DNA of 64,000 nucleotides from Ga0077527 sp964606765. GTDB taxonomy: Bacteria > Pseudomonadota > Gammaproteobacteria > Burkholderiales > SG8-41. The stretch lies in assembly GCA_964606765.1 (NCBI GenBank), contig CAZSIR010000001.1, positions 14,450-78,449 of the forward strand, given 5' to 3'. Position numbers and translations under genes: made by a program. This document shows, piece after piece, positions 1 to 9,403 of this stretch. Positions within the stretch are counted from its first letter, which is position 1. Each line of letters begins with the position of its first letter. The notes under the pieces were generated by a model. That model saw only the letters and a list, made by a program, of their open reading frames with translations, was not told where the DNA came from and made no database searches.

Positions 1-546
1 ACCGTCACGCTGCACCAGACCCTGTACGGCATCCGCGATGCGACGCAAATCCACATGTTTGACCACGGCCGCAAGACGCGTTTCGACATGCGCGGCCATG
101 CGGTGGTGCATACTGCGCCCAACGTCAAATGGGTCGGCGAAACCGAGGCGCATCCCTCGGGTTATGCCCCGATCTGCATCGGCACCACCACCAGCGCGCG
201 CATGGAACGTTTCACGCAGCCGTTGATGGCGCAGTACGGCGTGCGCATCATCATCGGCAAGGGCGGGTTGTTTGCGTCCTCCGCGAAGGCTTTCAGCGAG
301 CTCGGTGGCGTCTATCTCGCGATCATCGGCGGCACCGCGGCGCTGGAGACCACCTGGATCGAGCAGATCGAGGAAGTCGATCTCGACGACCTCAATCCGG
401 AATCGCTGTGGAAATTCCGCATCAAGGGCTTTGGTCCGCTGCTGGTGGCGATGGATTCCCACGGCGGCAGCCTGTACACGGCAGTGAATGCCGCCGCGAA
501 GGATCAACGTGCCGGCGTGCTGGCGGCGCTGGGCGTTAAATCCTGA
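1..546 (+). CDS. Class I fumarase / L(+)-tartrate dehydratase beta subunit (5'-truncated)
   Basis: The frame is open from the first base, so the gene starts outside the window; 181 residues remain, close to the usual length of a separate beta subunit or fumarase C-terminal domain. Visible family signs are the GTTTSARM segment (GPTTS-R-M in relatives), the IIIGKGG stretch and the LGG(V)Y-AIIGG-AAL segment, which form the substrate-binding half of iron-sulfur hydro-lyases. It should hydrate fumarate to malate, or dehydrate tartrate, with an alpha subunit upstream. The neighbours (flavoprotein, TTT receptor, Ldh2 dehydrogenase) support C4-acid metabolism. Fumarase and tartrate dehydratase cannot be told apart here. 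Confidence 0.85.
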   Translation, partial: TVTLHQTLYGIRDATQIHMFDHGRKTRFDMRGHAVVHTAPNVKWVGETEAHPSGYAPICIGTTTSARMERFTQPLMAQYGVRIIIGKGGLFASSAKAFSELGGVYLAIIGGTAALETTWIEQIEEVDLDDLNPESLWKFRIKGFGPLLVAMDSHGGSLYTAVNAAAKDQRAGVLAALGVKS

Positions 547-564
547 ACCCATCAACCCCTTTCA

Positions 565-636
565 GCCACAGAGGACACAGAGAGCACAGAGAAAACCCCG
601 GAAACCGGTTTTGCCGTTCTCTGTGAACTCTGTGGC
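565..636. repeat. CACAGAG-type intergenic inverted repeat
   Basis: The 111-base gap holds a long imperfect palindrome. The left arm (from 565) reads gccacagag-ga-cacagaga, and the right arm (to 635) is its complement, tctctgtg-aa-ctctgtggc. Between them a second pair, aaaacc and ggtttt, can extend the stem. The internal 'cacagag' unit is repeated. I recall similar 'cacagag' palindromes between genes in other environmental genomes, but could not check this. It separates the hydro-lyase from the flavoprotein and could act as a terminator or mRNA hairpin. Confidence 0.7.
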
Positions 637-657
637 CAGGTTTTTGATTTTGACCTT

Positions 658-2373
658 ATGCAAACCATTAAAACCGACATCCTGATCCTCGGCTCCGGCG
701 GCGCCGGCCTGTTCGCCGCGCTGCATGCGCACCAGCATGATCCCGCATTGAAAATCACGGTCGCCGTGAAGGGGCTGCTGGGCAAAAGCGGCTGCACACG
801 CATGGTGCAGGGCGGCTACAACGTGGCACTTGCGGAAGGCGACTCGGTGGAGCGCCATTTCATGGACACCATCGAGGGCGGCAAATGGCTGCCTGACCAG
901 GATCTGGCGTGGACGCTGGTGGAAACCGCCGTCGAGCGCATACACGAACTGGAGAACGAACTCGGCTGCTTTTTCGACCGTAATCCCGACGGCAGCATCC
1001 ACCAGAAAGCATTCGCCGGGCAGACCTTTGACCGTACCGTGCACAAAGGCGACCTGACCGGCATTGAAATCATCAATCGCCTGGCTGAGCAGGTCTGGGC
1101 GCGCGGCATTGACCGCCTCGAAGAACATCGCGCGGTCGAATTCATCAAGAACAAGGCCGGTGATGCGATTTCCGGCGTGCTGATGATCGACATGCGCAGC
1201 GGCGATTTCGTGTTCGTGCAGGCGCAGGCGGTGCTGCTGGCGACCGGCGGCGGGCCCACCATGTACAAGTTCCACACGCCTTCCGGCGACAAGAGCTGTG
1301 ACGGCATGGCGATGGCGCTGCGCAGCGGCCTCATGTTGCGCGACATGGAAATGGTGCAGTTTCACCCGACAGGCCTGATTGCAGGTTCGGATACGCGCAT
1401 CACCGGCACCATCATCGAGGAGGGTCTGCGCGGCGCCGGCGGCTATCTGCTGAACGGTGCGGAAGAGCGCTTCATGCACAACTATGACAAGCGCAATGAG
1501 CGCGCGACACGGGACATCGTCAGCCGCGGCATGTATGAAGAGATGCGTGCGGGGCGCGTCAACAAACACGGCGGGCTGTACATCACCATGGGCCACCTCG
1601 ATCCGGTGATGGTGCGCAGGGAATTCAAGGGCATGGTCGAACGCTGCGCCGATTGCGGCTTTGACCTGGTCGGCGGGCTGGTGGACGTGGTGCCCACCGC
1701 CCATTACATGATGGGCGGCGTGGCGTTCAAGACCGACTGCACGACCGACCTGCCGGGACTGTTTGTCGCCGGCGAGGATTCCGGCGGTGTGCATGGCGCC
1801 AACCGGCTTGGCGGCAACGGCGTGGCCAATTCCACGGTGTTCGGCGGCATTGCCGGTGATGTGATGCCGGGCTGGGTCAAGGCGAACGGCGAGTTCCGCG
1901 CGCCGGACCAGGAGGCAATTGCCGCCGCGGTGGCGCGCTGCCGCGCGCCGCTGACGCGCAAGGGCGGTGACATCAATGCGATCCGTGAACAACTCTACAG
2001 CGTGATGTGGGACGACGTCGGCATCATCCGCGATGCCGCTTCGCTCACGCGCGCGGCAGGCCTGCTGGATGAACTCGATGCCCGGCTTGATGCCGCCGGT
2101 GTGGACGGTTCAACGCTGGCCTTCAACCTGACCTGGCATGACTGGATGAACCTGAAAAACCTTGTGCTGGTGTCGCAATCGATCCGTTTTGCCGCGATGG
2201 CGCGCGAGGATTCACGCGGCGCGCATTACCGCGAGGATCATCCGGTGGTGCGCGATCTCGAAAATTCGCGTTTCACCTGCGTCAGCTGGCGCGACGGCCG
2301 TTTTGCCAGCGAGACCCGGCCCGTGCAGTTCACCCGCGTGAAACCCGGGCAATCGCTGCTCGTCACGGCCTGA
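658..2373 (+). CDS. FAD-dependent fumarate reductase / succinate dehydrogenase-type flavoprotein
   Basis: 571 aa. An N-terminal dinucleotide-binding motif GSGGAG (12-17) is followed by the family signature FHPTG (His about 236) and the FAD-contact segment GEDSGGVHGANRLGG near 370. The protein transfers electrons between a C4 dicarboxylate and FAD, as in SdhA, FrdA or L-aspartate oxidase. The iron-sulfur and membrane-anchor subunits are not adjacent, so it is probably a soluble or separately partnered fumarate reductase-like enzyme, not the respiratory complex. No Shine-Dalgarno is visible before the ATG; the gap is filled by the palindromic repeat. The true acceptor is unknown; aspartate oxidase is a possible alternative. 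Confidence 0.85.
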   Translation: MQTIKTDILILGSGGAGLFAALHAHQHDPALKITVAVKGLLGKSGCTRMVQGGYNVALAEGDSVERHFMDTIEGGKWLPDQDLAWTLVETAVERIHELENELGCFFDRNPDGSIHQKAFAGQTFDRTVHKGDLTGIEIINRLAEQVWARGIDRLEEHRAVEFIKNKAGDAISGVLMIDMRSGDFVFVQAQAVLLATGGGPTMYKFHTPSGDKSCDGMAMALRSGLMLRDMEMVQFHPTGLIAGSDTRITGTIIEEGLRGAGGYLLNGAEERFMHNYDKRNERATRDIVSRGMYEEMRAGRVNKHGGLYITMGHLDPVMVRREFKGMVERCADCGFDLVGGLVDVVPTAHYMMGGVAFKTDCTTDLPGLFVAGEDSGGVHGANRLGGNGVANSTVFGGIAGDVMPGWVKANGEFRAPDQEAIAAAVARCRAPLTRKGGDINAIREQLYSVMWDDVGIIRDAASLTRAAGLLDELDARLDAAGVDGSTLAFNLTWHDWMNLKNLVLVSQSIRFAAMAREDSRGAHYREDHPVVRDLENSRFTCVSWRDGRFASETRPVQFTRVKPGQSLLVTA

Positions 2374-2491
2374 ATCGACGACGGCCGGATTTGATTTTTG
2401 GCGGCCGGCAGTCCAGACTCGCTGTCCGCAACAACTCAGTGCAGTGCCTCAGTGCAGTCCTTTTGCATCATCCAATAACAAAGGAGGAGTC

Positions 2492-3472
2492 ATGGTCCGT
2501 TTTTTCGCTTTCACAGCCAGCCTGGCGGCAGCACTGGCCGGCATGTCCGCCGCAACAGTGCCGGCGATCGCCCAGGAATTCCCCACGCGTTCGATCCGCA
2601 TGGTGCTGCCTTTCCCGGCCGGCGGCGGCAGTGACCTGGTGGCGCGCATCATCGCGCAGAAATATGCCCAGCAGCTCGGCCAGCAGGTGGTGGTCGACAA
2701 TCGCGCGGGTGCCAGCGGCAACATCGCCGCAGAAATCGTGGCCAAGGCGCCGGGAGACGGCTACACGGTGTTTTTCGCCAACTCCTCAATATCGATCAGC
2801 CCGGCGATCTACAAAAAACTGTCCTACGATCCGATCCGGGATTTCACCGCGATATCGATGGCCTCCTCTTATCCTTTTACCCTGGTGGCGCATCCGGCGC
2901 TGCCGGTGAAAAGCGTCAAGGACCTGGTGGCGCTGGCCAAGGGCAAGCCCAACTCGCTGGATTATTCCTCAGCCGGCACCGGCACCATGTCGCACATGGC
3001 GATGGAAATGCTGCGTGTGCAGACGGGCACCCGCATCACCCATCTGCCGTACAAGGGCGCCGCGCCCGCCACGGTCGCCCTGCTGACCGGTGAATCACAG
3101 GTCGCTTTCATCGTGATGCCGGTGGCTGCGCCGCATATCCGTGCCAATCGCCTGCGCGGACTGGGCGTCGCCGACAAGGTGCGTTCATCGGTGGTGCCTG
3201 AAGTGCCGACGATGGAGGAGGCCGGGGTCAAGGGGCACCTCGCCGTGCAATGGAACGGCCTGCTGGTTCCGTCCAAAACACCGCAGGCCGTGCAGGACAA
3301 GCTCTACAAGGAATGGGTCAGCGCGGTGAAATCACCCGAAGTGGTGCAACGCATACGCGCCGAGGGCGCCGAGCCCAGCGGCAACACGCCGGCGGAGTTT
3401 TCCGCATTCTTCAAGGCGGAAACCGCGAAATGGGCCGATGTCGCGAAAAAATCCGGCACCACCGTGGACTGA
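2492..3472 (+). CDS. TTT (Bug/TctC) family periplasmic substrate-binding protein
   Basis: 326 aa. The start at 2492 is chosen over an upstream in-frame ATG because aaggagga lies at 2481-2488 and because it gives a clean signal peptide ending near AIAQ. The mature part shows the Bug-family landmarks: a first strand with IRMVLPFPAGGGSD, then VVDNRAGA and HLPYKG. These proteins bind carboxylates in the periplasm and hand them to TctAB-type permeases. It lies 15 bases before an Ldh2-family dehydrogenase and downstream of a fumarase/flavoprotein pair, so a hydroxy- or dicarboxylic acid ligand is likely (inference). Confidence 0.93.
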   Translation: MVRFFAFTASLAAALAGMSAATVPAIAQEFPTRSIRMVLPFPAGGGSDLVARIIAQKYAQQLGQQVVVDNRAGASGNIAAEIVAKAPGDGYTVFFANSSISISPAIYKKLSYDPIRDFTAISMASSYPFTLVAHPALPVKSVKDLVALAKGKPNSLDYSSAGTGTMSHMAMEMLRVQTGTRITHLPYKGAAPATVALLTGESQVAFIVMPVAAPHIRANRLRGLGVADKVRSSVVPEVPTMEEAGVKGHLAVQWNGLLVPSKTPQAVQDKLYKEWVSAVKSPEVVQRIRAEGAEPSGNTPAEFSAFFKAETAKWADVAKKSGTTVD

Positions 3473-3486
3473 GCGGCGCCATTTCC

Positions 3487-4500
3487 ATGTCCAATCTTTC
3501 CGCGGCTGAACTGACCGATCTCGCCGTGCGTGCCCTGAAACGCGCCGGCGCATCAAAAAACATGGCGATGGCGACGGCCCGGGCACTGGTTGCGGCCGAG
3601 GCCGAAGGTTTGTCGGGGCACGGCCTGTCGCGCGTGGCCCTGTATGCGCAGCATCTGCGCGAAGGCCGCGCCGACGGCAAAGCCAAACCGAAGCTGGTGC
3701 GCAAAACCGGCGCGACCTGCCTGATCGATGCCGGCGGCGGACTGGCTTTCCCGGCAGCGGCTCTGGCGGTGAAAGAGGCGGTCAAACGTGCGCAGCGATA
3801 CGGCATTGCCTTTGCCGGCGTCACCAACAGCCACCACTTCGGCGCCGCGGCCTATCACCTTGCACCCGTTGCGGCAGCGGGCATGGCGGGCATTGCGCTG
3901 ACCAATTCCCCGGCGGCGATCAATGCCTGGGGCGGCAAAAAAGCATTCTTCGGCACCAATCCCGTTGCGGCGATTTTTCCGCGCAAAAACGCCGCTCCCA
4001 TCGTGGTTGATCTGTCGCTGACCGAAGTGACCCGCGGCAAGATCATGCTGATGGCGAAGGAGGGCAGGCCGATACCGCCGGGCTGGGCCGTGGACCGCGA
4101 CGGGAATCCGACCACGGATGCACAAGCCGCGCTGACCGGCAGCCTCACCGCCATCGGCGGCGTCAAGGGCACGGCGCTGGCATTGATGGTCGAAGCCCTG
4201 TGCGTGGCGCTGACCGGTGCGGCACTGAGCCATGAAAATGATTCGTACTTCGAGCCCGGCAACAAGCCGCGTATCGGCCATGCGCTGATTGCGATCAATC
4301 CGCAGGCGCTGGCCGGCGCGGAAACCTATTACGCACGGATTGAGGACATGGTCGGCCACATGCTCGTCGATGAAGGCGTGCGTCTTCCCGGCGCGCGGCG
4401 GCAGCTCGCCAGCATCAGGGCCCAGGCCGAGGGCATCACCATCAACGATGCCCTGCACCAGGAGTTGCGTAAACTTGCCGGACGCAGCCGCAGCCGCTGA
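3487..4500 (+). CDS. Ldh2 family malate/L-lactate-type dehydrogenase
   Basis: 337 aa, normal for the family. The start at 3487 gives the typical LTDLAVRAL-AG helix; longer readings would run into the TTT gene. Family landmarks are SGHGLSR near 40, the catalytic-region NSHHFG around 115, TNSPAAINAWGG and FGTNPVA. These NAD(P)H enzymes oxidise 2-hydroxy acids such as malate, lactate, ureidoglycolate or sulfolactate to 2-oxo acids in the cytoplasm. It probably forms an operon with the receptor 15 bases upstream and would act on the imported acid. The exact substrate cannot be read from the sequence. Confidence 0.88.
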   Translation: MSNLSAAELTDLAVRALKRAGASKNMAMATARALVAAEAEGLSGHGLSRVALYAQHLREGRADGKAKPKLVRKTGATCLIDAGGGLAFPAAALAVKEAVKRAQRYGIAFAGVTNSHHFGAAAYHLAPVAAAGMAGIALTNSPAAINAWGGKKAFFGTNPVAAIFPRKNAAPIVVDLSLTEVTRGKIMLMAKEGRPIPPGWAVDRDGNPTTDAQAALTGSLTAIGGVKGTALALMVEALCVALTGAALSHENDSYFEPGNKPRIGHALIAINPQALAGAETYYARIEDMVGHMLVDEGVRLPGARRQLASIRAQAEGITINDALHQELRKLAGRSRSR

Positions 4501-4507
4501 TCGGTCA

Positions 4508-4550
4508 CGTATATTTTTAAGTATTTGATTATAAACAGAATTTTTAAATA
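4508..4550 (-). promoter_or_regulatory. AT-rich IHF-like element, copy 1
   Basis: An AT-rich island in GC-rich DNA between the Ldh2 gene and recQ. On the minus strand the core at 4530-4518 reads aatcaaatactta, an exact fit to the IHF consensus WATCAANNNNTTR, flanked by A/T runs. The same core recurs five more times in the window. Confidence 0.5.
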
Positions 4551-4559
4551 CCGGCACAG

Positions 4560-6440
<1,881 letters not shown>

Positions 6441-6450
6441 ATGGCAGGGT

Positions 6451-6747
6451 TCAGCCCAGGCCCTCGATAATGCGCAGGTCACGCTCGACTGCGCCGCCAG
6501 ACAGCTCCTTCAAGGCCGCCTGATATTCCGGCGTGTCGTGTGCGGCCAGCGCTTTTGCCAGGCTTTCAAATTCAATGACCACCACGCGCTGCAGGATGCC
6601 GGCTTCGTAGACCCTGGCGGCCATGCCGCGTACGAGGAAACGGCCGCCGTGGGCCTGAACGACAGCCGGCGCCACGCTGGCGTAACGCTTGAATGCCTCC
6701 GTGTCGTGAATTGCCCGGTAACACACCACCCAGTAGGCCTTGGCCAT
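6451..6747 (-). CDS. DUF1330 family protein
   Basis: 98 aa, a dimeric alpha/beta-barrel fold related to EthD/antibiotic monooxygenase proteins. The pattern AYWV---AIHD-EAF-RY near the start, HGG-FLVRG in the middle and VVIEFES--A---AHDTPEYQAAL at the end is characteristic. A strong gaggagag lies before the ATG. The gene starts 11 bases after the CmcJ-like gene and is surely co-transcribed. No biochemical role is established for the family; here it probably supports the oxidoreductase encoded upstream. Confidence 0.85.
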   Translation of the reverse strand: MAKAYWVVCYRAIHDTEAFKRYASVAPAVVQAHGGRFLVRGMAARVYEAGILQRVVVIEFESLAKALAAHDTPEYQAALKELSGGAVERDLRIIEGLG

Positions 6748-6758
6748 GATTGCTCTCC

Positions 6759-7598
6759 TCAGAAAAACACCAGTGCACGCGCTTCGATGCTCTGCCGCGG
6801 CGGCGCACCGGGCGGCGTCGTCGGATCCTCGAAGGAAGTGTGCGCGGTGAAACGTGCGCGGCCATCCGTCGCCGAATCGAACACCTTGAACACCAGCGCC
6901 TCGTCACGTTTCATCAGCGGAAAATAAAACCAGCGGTGTCCCGCGCCGTGGCGCAGGCGGTAAGTCTGGCCGACCCGCGTCGGATAGCGCCGCTCGGCGA
7001 TCATCATGTCGGAGAAGGGCACGCTGGCGGCATCGGCGATGGCCAGCGGATTGGACTGGATCGGCTGGTGGGTGGCGCGCCAGACCTGGATGATCGCGAA
7101 ACGGCCCTTGAGCAGCGTTTCGGCCTCGTCGGGCAGCAGGTCGCGCACGCGCTGCGGTCCCGACCATTCGGTATAGTCGTTGTGCGCCCAGAGCACGGGT
7201 TCGCGCAGCAGTTTGGCTTCGCGCTCGGTTTCATCGCCCGAACGCAATGTGTGGTCAAAAACCACGATGCGCTTTCCGCCGGAATGTTTTTTGATCAGGG
7301 CCGCGACCTCGGCGTAATACACGGATTTCAGTTCTTCGGCATCCATGAAGTTGTTCATCGCGGTGTGATGGGTCGTGAACATGAAGCCGTTGCGATCCAG
7401 CGTGAAGTGGTCCTGCTGCGGGCGCCCGTTGCTGATGTCCACCGGGCGCCAGTCGAGGGTGCCGCTGGAGCGGCGATGAATGTTGTTGGGGCCAAAGGTC
7501 TCGTTGGCGAGTTTCTCGCCGGTATCGAGGGTGTAGGGGATGGATACCTTCAGCGTATCTTGCACTGCAGCAGCGGTTGCTGGGGTTGAATGCATCAT
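6759..7598 (-). CDS. CmcJ/NvfI family oxidoreductase
   Basis: 279 aa. The start at 7598 follows ggag; an ATG 36 bases further upstream lacks one. Family hallmarks are AHNDYTEWSGPQRVRDLLP (about 135-155), the WRATHQPIQSNPLAIADA stretch, HRWFYFPLMKRDEALVFK with the conserved HRW, and a C-terminal IEARALVF. Relatives include the cephamycin 7-alpha-hydroxylation partner CmcJ and the fungal NvfI, which are iron/2-oxoglutarate-type oxygenases. It is divergent from a TfdA-like dioxygenase, so this block may handle one aromatic or ether-like compound. The substrate is not predictable. Confidence 0.8.
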   Translation of the reverse strand: MMHSTPATAAAVQDTLKVSIPYTLDTGEKLANETFGPNNIHRRSSGTLDWRPVDISNGRPQQDHFTLDRNGFMFTTHHTAMNNFMDAEELKSVYYAEVAALIKKHSGGKRIVVFDHTLRSGDETEREAKLLREPVLWAHNDYTEWSGPQRVRDLLPDEAETLLKGRFAIIQVWRATHQPIQSNPLAIADAASVPFSDMMIAERRYPTRVGQTYRLRHGAGHRWFYFPLMKRDEALVFKVFDSATDGRARFTAHTSFEDPTTPPGAPPRQSIEARALVFF

Positions 7599-7711
7599 CG
7601 GTCTCCGTGCGATGCTGCGACCGTGGTCCAGCATCTGAATTTTGCGGCTTGAATTTGCCGCGTGGCGATTGATAATACTCCGGTCATGTCACCGCCGCCG
7701 GAGGCCAAGCA

Positions 7712-8608
7712 ATGAGCATCACCCTGTTTCCGATCACCCCTGATTTTGCCGCCGAGATCGGCGACGTCGATTTGTCCAAGCCACTGGCCAGCGGGGATCT
7801 TGCCGAGATCAAGGCGGCGTTCTGGAAATATGCCGTGCTGATTTTTCCGCAGCAGCAGCTGACCCAGGACCAGCAGCTGGCTTTCGCCGAGCATTTCGGG
7901 CCGATCGAGCGCGACCGCACGCTGGATCCGAAAGCGACACCTTCGCGCTTCAGCGGCGCGTTTGCCGATATTTCCAACCTGTCGTCTGAAGGCAAAATCT
8001 GGGGAGAAACCAGCCGGCAGCGCATGTACAAGGCGGGCAACAAGTTGTGGCATACCGACAGTTCCTTCAAACGGCTGCCGAGCATCTGTTCACTGCTGTA
8101 TGCGGAAACCGTGGCGCCTGTCGGCGGGCACACCGAATTTGCCGACCAGCGCGCCGCCTATGACGCCCTGCCGGCGGCCGTCAAAGAAAAACTGCAGGGC
8201 CTGGTGGTCGAACACTGGATTGCGACTTCGCGCAAGCGCAGCGGATTTTCGGAGTTCACCGAAGAGGAGCAGAAGCGCCTGCCGCCGGTGCCGCAGGTGC
8301 TGGTGCGCACGATTCCGCAAAACGGCCGCAAATCGCTTTATGTCGCCTCGCACGCCGGGCGCATCTGGGGCATGCCCGACGCGGAAGGGCGCGCACTGAT
8401 TGATGAGCTGATTGCCCATGTCATCCAGCGCCAGTTTGTTTATACCCACCGCTGGCGGCCCAACGAACTGGTGATGTGGGACAACCGCTGCACCATGCAT
8501 CGCGGCACCGACTTCGAGGATCTGCGCTGGGTGCGCGACATGCGTCGCGTGACGGTCAGCGACGTGGCGAATTCCTGCGAACAGGAGGGGCTTGCCGTCC
8601 CGGCCTGA
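7712..8608 (+). CDS. TauD/TfdA family Fe(II)/2-oxoglutarate dioxygenase
   Basis: 298 aa, full length. The iron triad is visible as H114-x-D116 (WHTDSSF) and H263 (NRCTMHRGTDF), with the 2-oxoglutarate-binding arginine in RDMRRVTV near 278. The HTDSSFK and MHRGTDF segments resemble 2,4-D dioxygenase TfdA and alpha-ketoglutarate-dependent phenoxyacid enzymes more than taurine dioxygenase. It should hydroxylate, and so cleave, an ether or sulfonate substrate in the cytoplasm. It is divergent from the CmcJ/DUF1330 operon, sharing a 113-base intergenic region. A paralogue begins at 63351. Confidence 0.88.
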   Translation: MSITLFPITPDFAAEIGDVDLSKPLASGDLAEIKAAFWKYAVLIFPQQQLTQDQQLAFAEHFGPIERDRTLDPKATPSRFSGAFADISNLSSEGKIWGETSRQRMYKAGNKLWHTDSSFKRLPSICSLLYAETVAPVGGHTEFADQRAAYDALPAAVKEKLQGLVVEHWIATSRKRSGFSEFTEEEQKRLPPVPQVLVRTIPQNGRKSLYVASHAGRIWGMPDAEGRALIDELIAHVIQRQFVYTHRWRPNELVMWDNRCTMHRGTDFEDLRWVRDMRRVTVSDVANSCEQEGLAVPA

Positions 8609-8630
8609 TGCCGGCAGCTGCGCGCAGCAC

Positions 8631-8657
8631 AAAAAAACACCCCGCCGCAGCGGGGTG
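8631..8657 (-). terminator. Rho-independent terminator
   Basis: A perfect 8-bp stem, caccccgc (8638-8645) and gcggggtg (8650-8657), with loop cgca, followed on the minus strand by seven T (a-run 8631-8637). It ends the transcript of the OmpA-like lipoprotein gene. Confidence 0.85.
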
Positions 8658-8677
8658 CACGCTCCTCCAGCGGTTTT

Positions 8678-9178
8678 TCAGTCAGCGCAGAATTTGGTGA
8701 CGGCCATCGGTTCTTTTGCGTCCTTGCCCTCCCAGAACATCAGTTTCGGGTCGAGCCCCTTGTCGGCAAGATAGGTTTTTACGGCCTGGGCGCGTTGTTC
8801 ATCCAGATTGGCATGGTCTTCGGCTTCAAGGCGGTCCGTGTGGCCGGTGATGATGATCGAGCCGATGTTGACCGGGCGCGGATCGCGCTTGGTGCCTTTG
8901 TTGACCAGAACCACCAGTTTGTCCAGCTCGGATTTGCCGCCTGCCTTGAGCACGGCGCCGTCTTCATCCCAGGCCCCATCCCCTTGCGCCATGGTTTTCA
9001 GCAGCACGTTGTCGCGGCCGGGTTTGGCGCCCGGTTTGGCCGGCGGTTTGACCTTGATGCCGGATATTTCAACTGCAACCCGACGGTTCGGTTGCAGGCA
9101 ACTGACCAGCTCGGGGCTGGCGGCGCAGCCGGCAATCAGCGCAGCCATCGCGGCGGCACTCAAAGGCAACATTTTCAT
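8678..9178 (-). CDS. OmpA-like C-terminal domain lipoprotein
   Basis: 166 aa. The start at 9178 has a good ggagga and produces a lipoprotein signal with lipobox LIAGC (Cys about 18). The C-terminal half carries the OmpA peptidoglycan-binding pattern: IIITGHTDR, then LDEQRAQAVKTYLADKGL. It is therefore likely an outer-membrane lipoprotein gripping peptidoglycan. The Lys/Gly/Pro-rich segment between residues 40 and 60 looks like a linker. A dedicated terminator follows, and an AT-rich palindrome lies upstream of the start, so it is probably a single-gene unit. Confidence 0.85.
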   Translation of the reverse strand: MKMLPLSAAAMAALIAGCAASPELVSCLQPNRRVAVEISGIKVKPPAKPGAKPGRDNVLLKTMAQGDGAWDEDGAVLKAGGKSELDKLVVLVNKGTKRDPRPVNIGSIIITGHTDRLEAEDHANLDEQRAQAVKTYLADKGLDPKLMFWEGKDAKEPMAVTKFCAD

Positions 9179-9278
9179 CTGGATTCCTCCGTTGGTTTTA
9201 TTGGTCCGGGCGGCGCGGAATGGAGCAACTGGCCACTCGTCAGCGGATTTTAGGACGCTAGGCATGACGATGGCAATA

Positions 9279-9319
9279 TTAATTGACAATAGTCTCAATT
9301 AAATTCCAGAAAATGGAAT
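9279..9319. promoter_or_regulatory. Paired AT-rich palindromes upstream of the lipoprotein gene
   Basis: Two adjacent inverted repeats: ttaattga / tcaattaa (9279-9302, 8-base spacer) and attcca / tggaat (9303-9319, 5-base spacer). They lie 100-140 bases upstream of the minus-strand lipoprotein start in an otherwise GC-rich gap. They look like an operator or promoter region for that gene; no specific regulator is recognisable. Confidence 0.45.
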
Positions 9320-9403
9320 ATCGGGGTCTTATGACCGATTGGGGCCTGAATGGGCCCGCAAAAAAGGGAATCCGTATGCCGGCGGCCGTCACCGGCAGCA
9401 GCT

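Noticed and set aside
562..1992. A 476-codon minus-strand frame.
   Set aside because: Antisense to the flavoprotein gene and of shadow composition (His/Arg-rich).
8609..8630. The hairpin at 8638-8657 as a terminator for the TauD gene.
   Set aside because: The T-run is present only on the minus strand; on the plus strand cacgctcc follows the stem.
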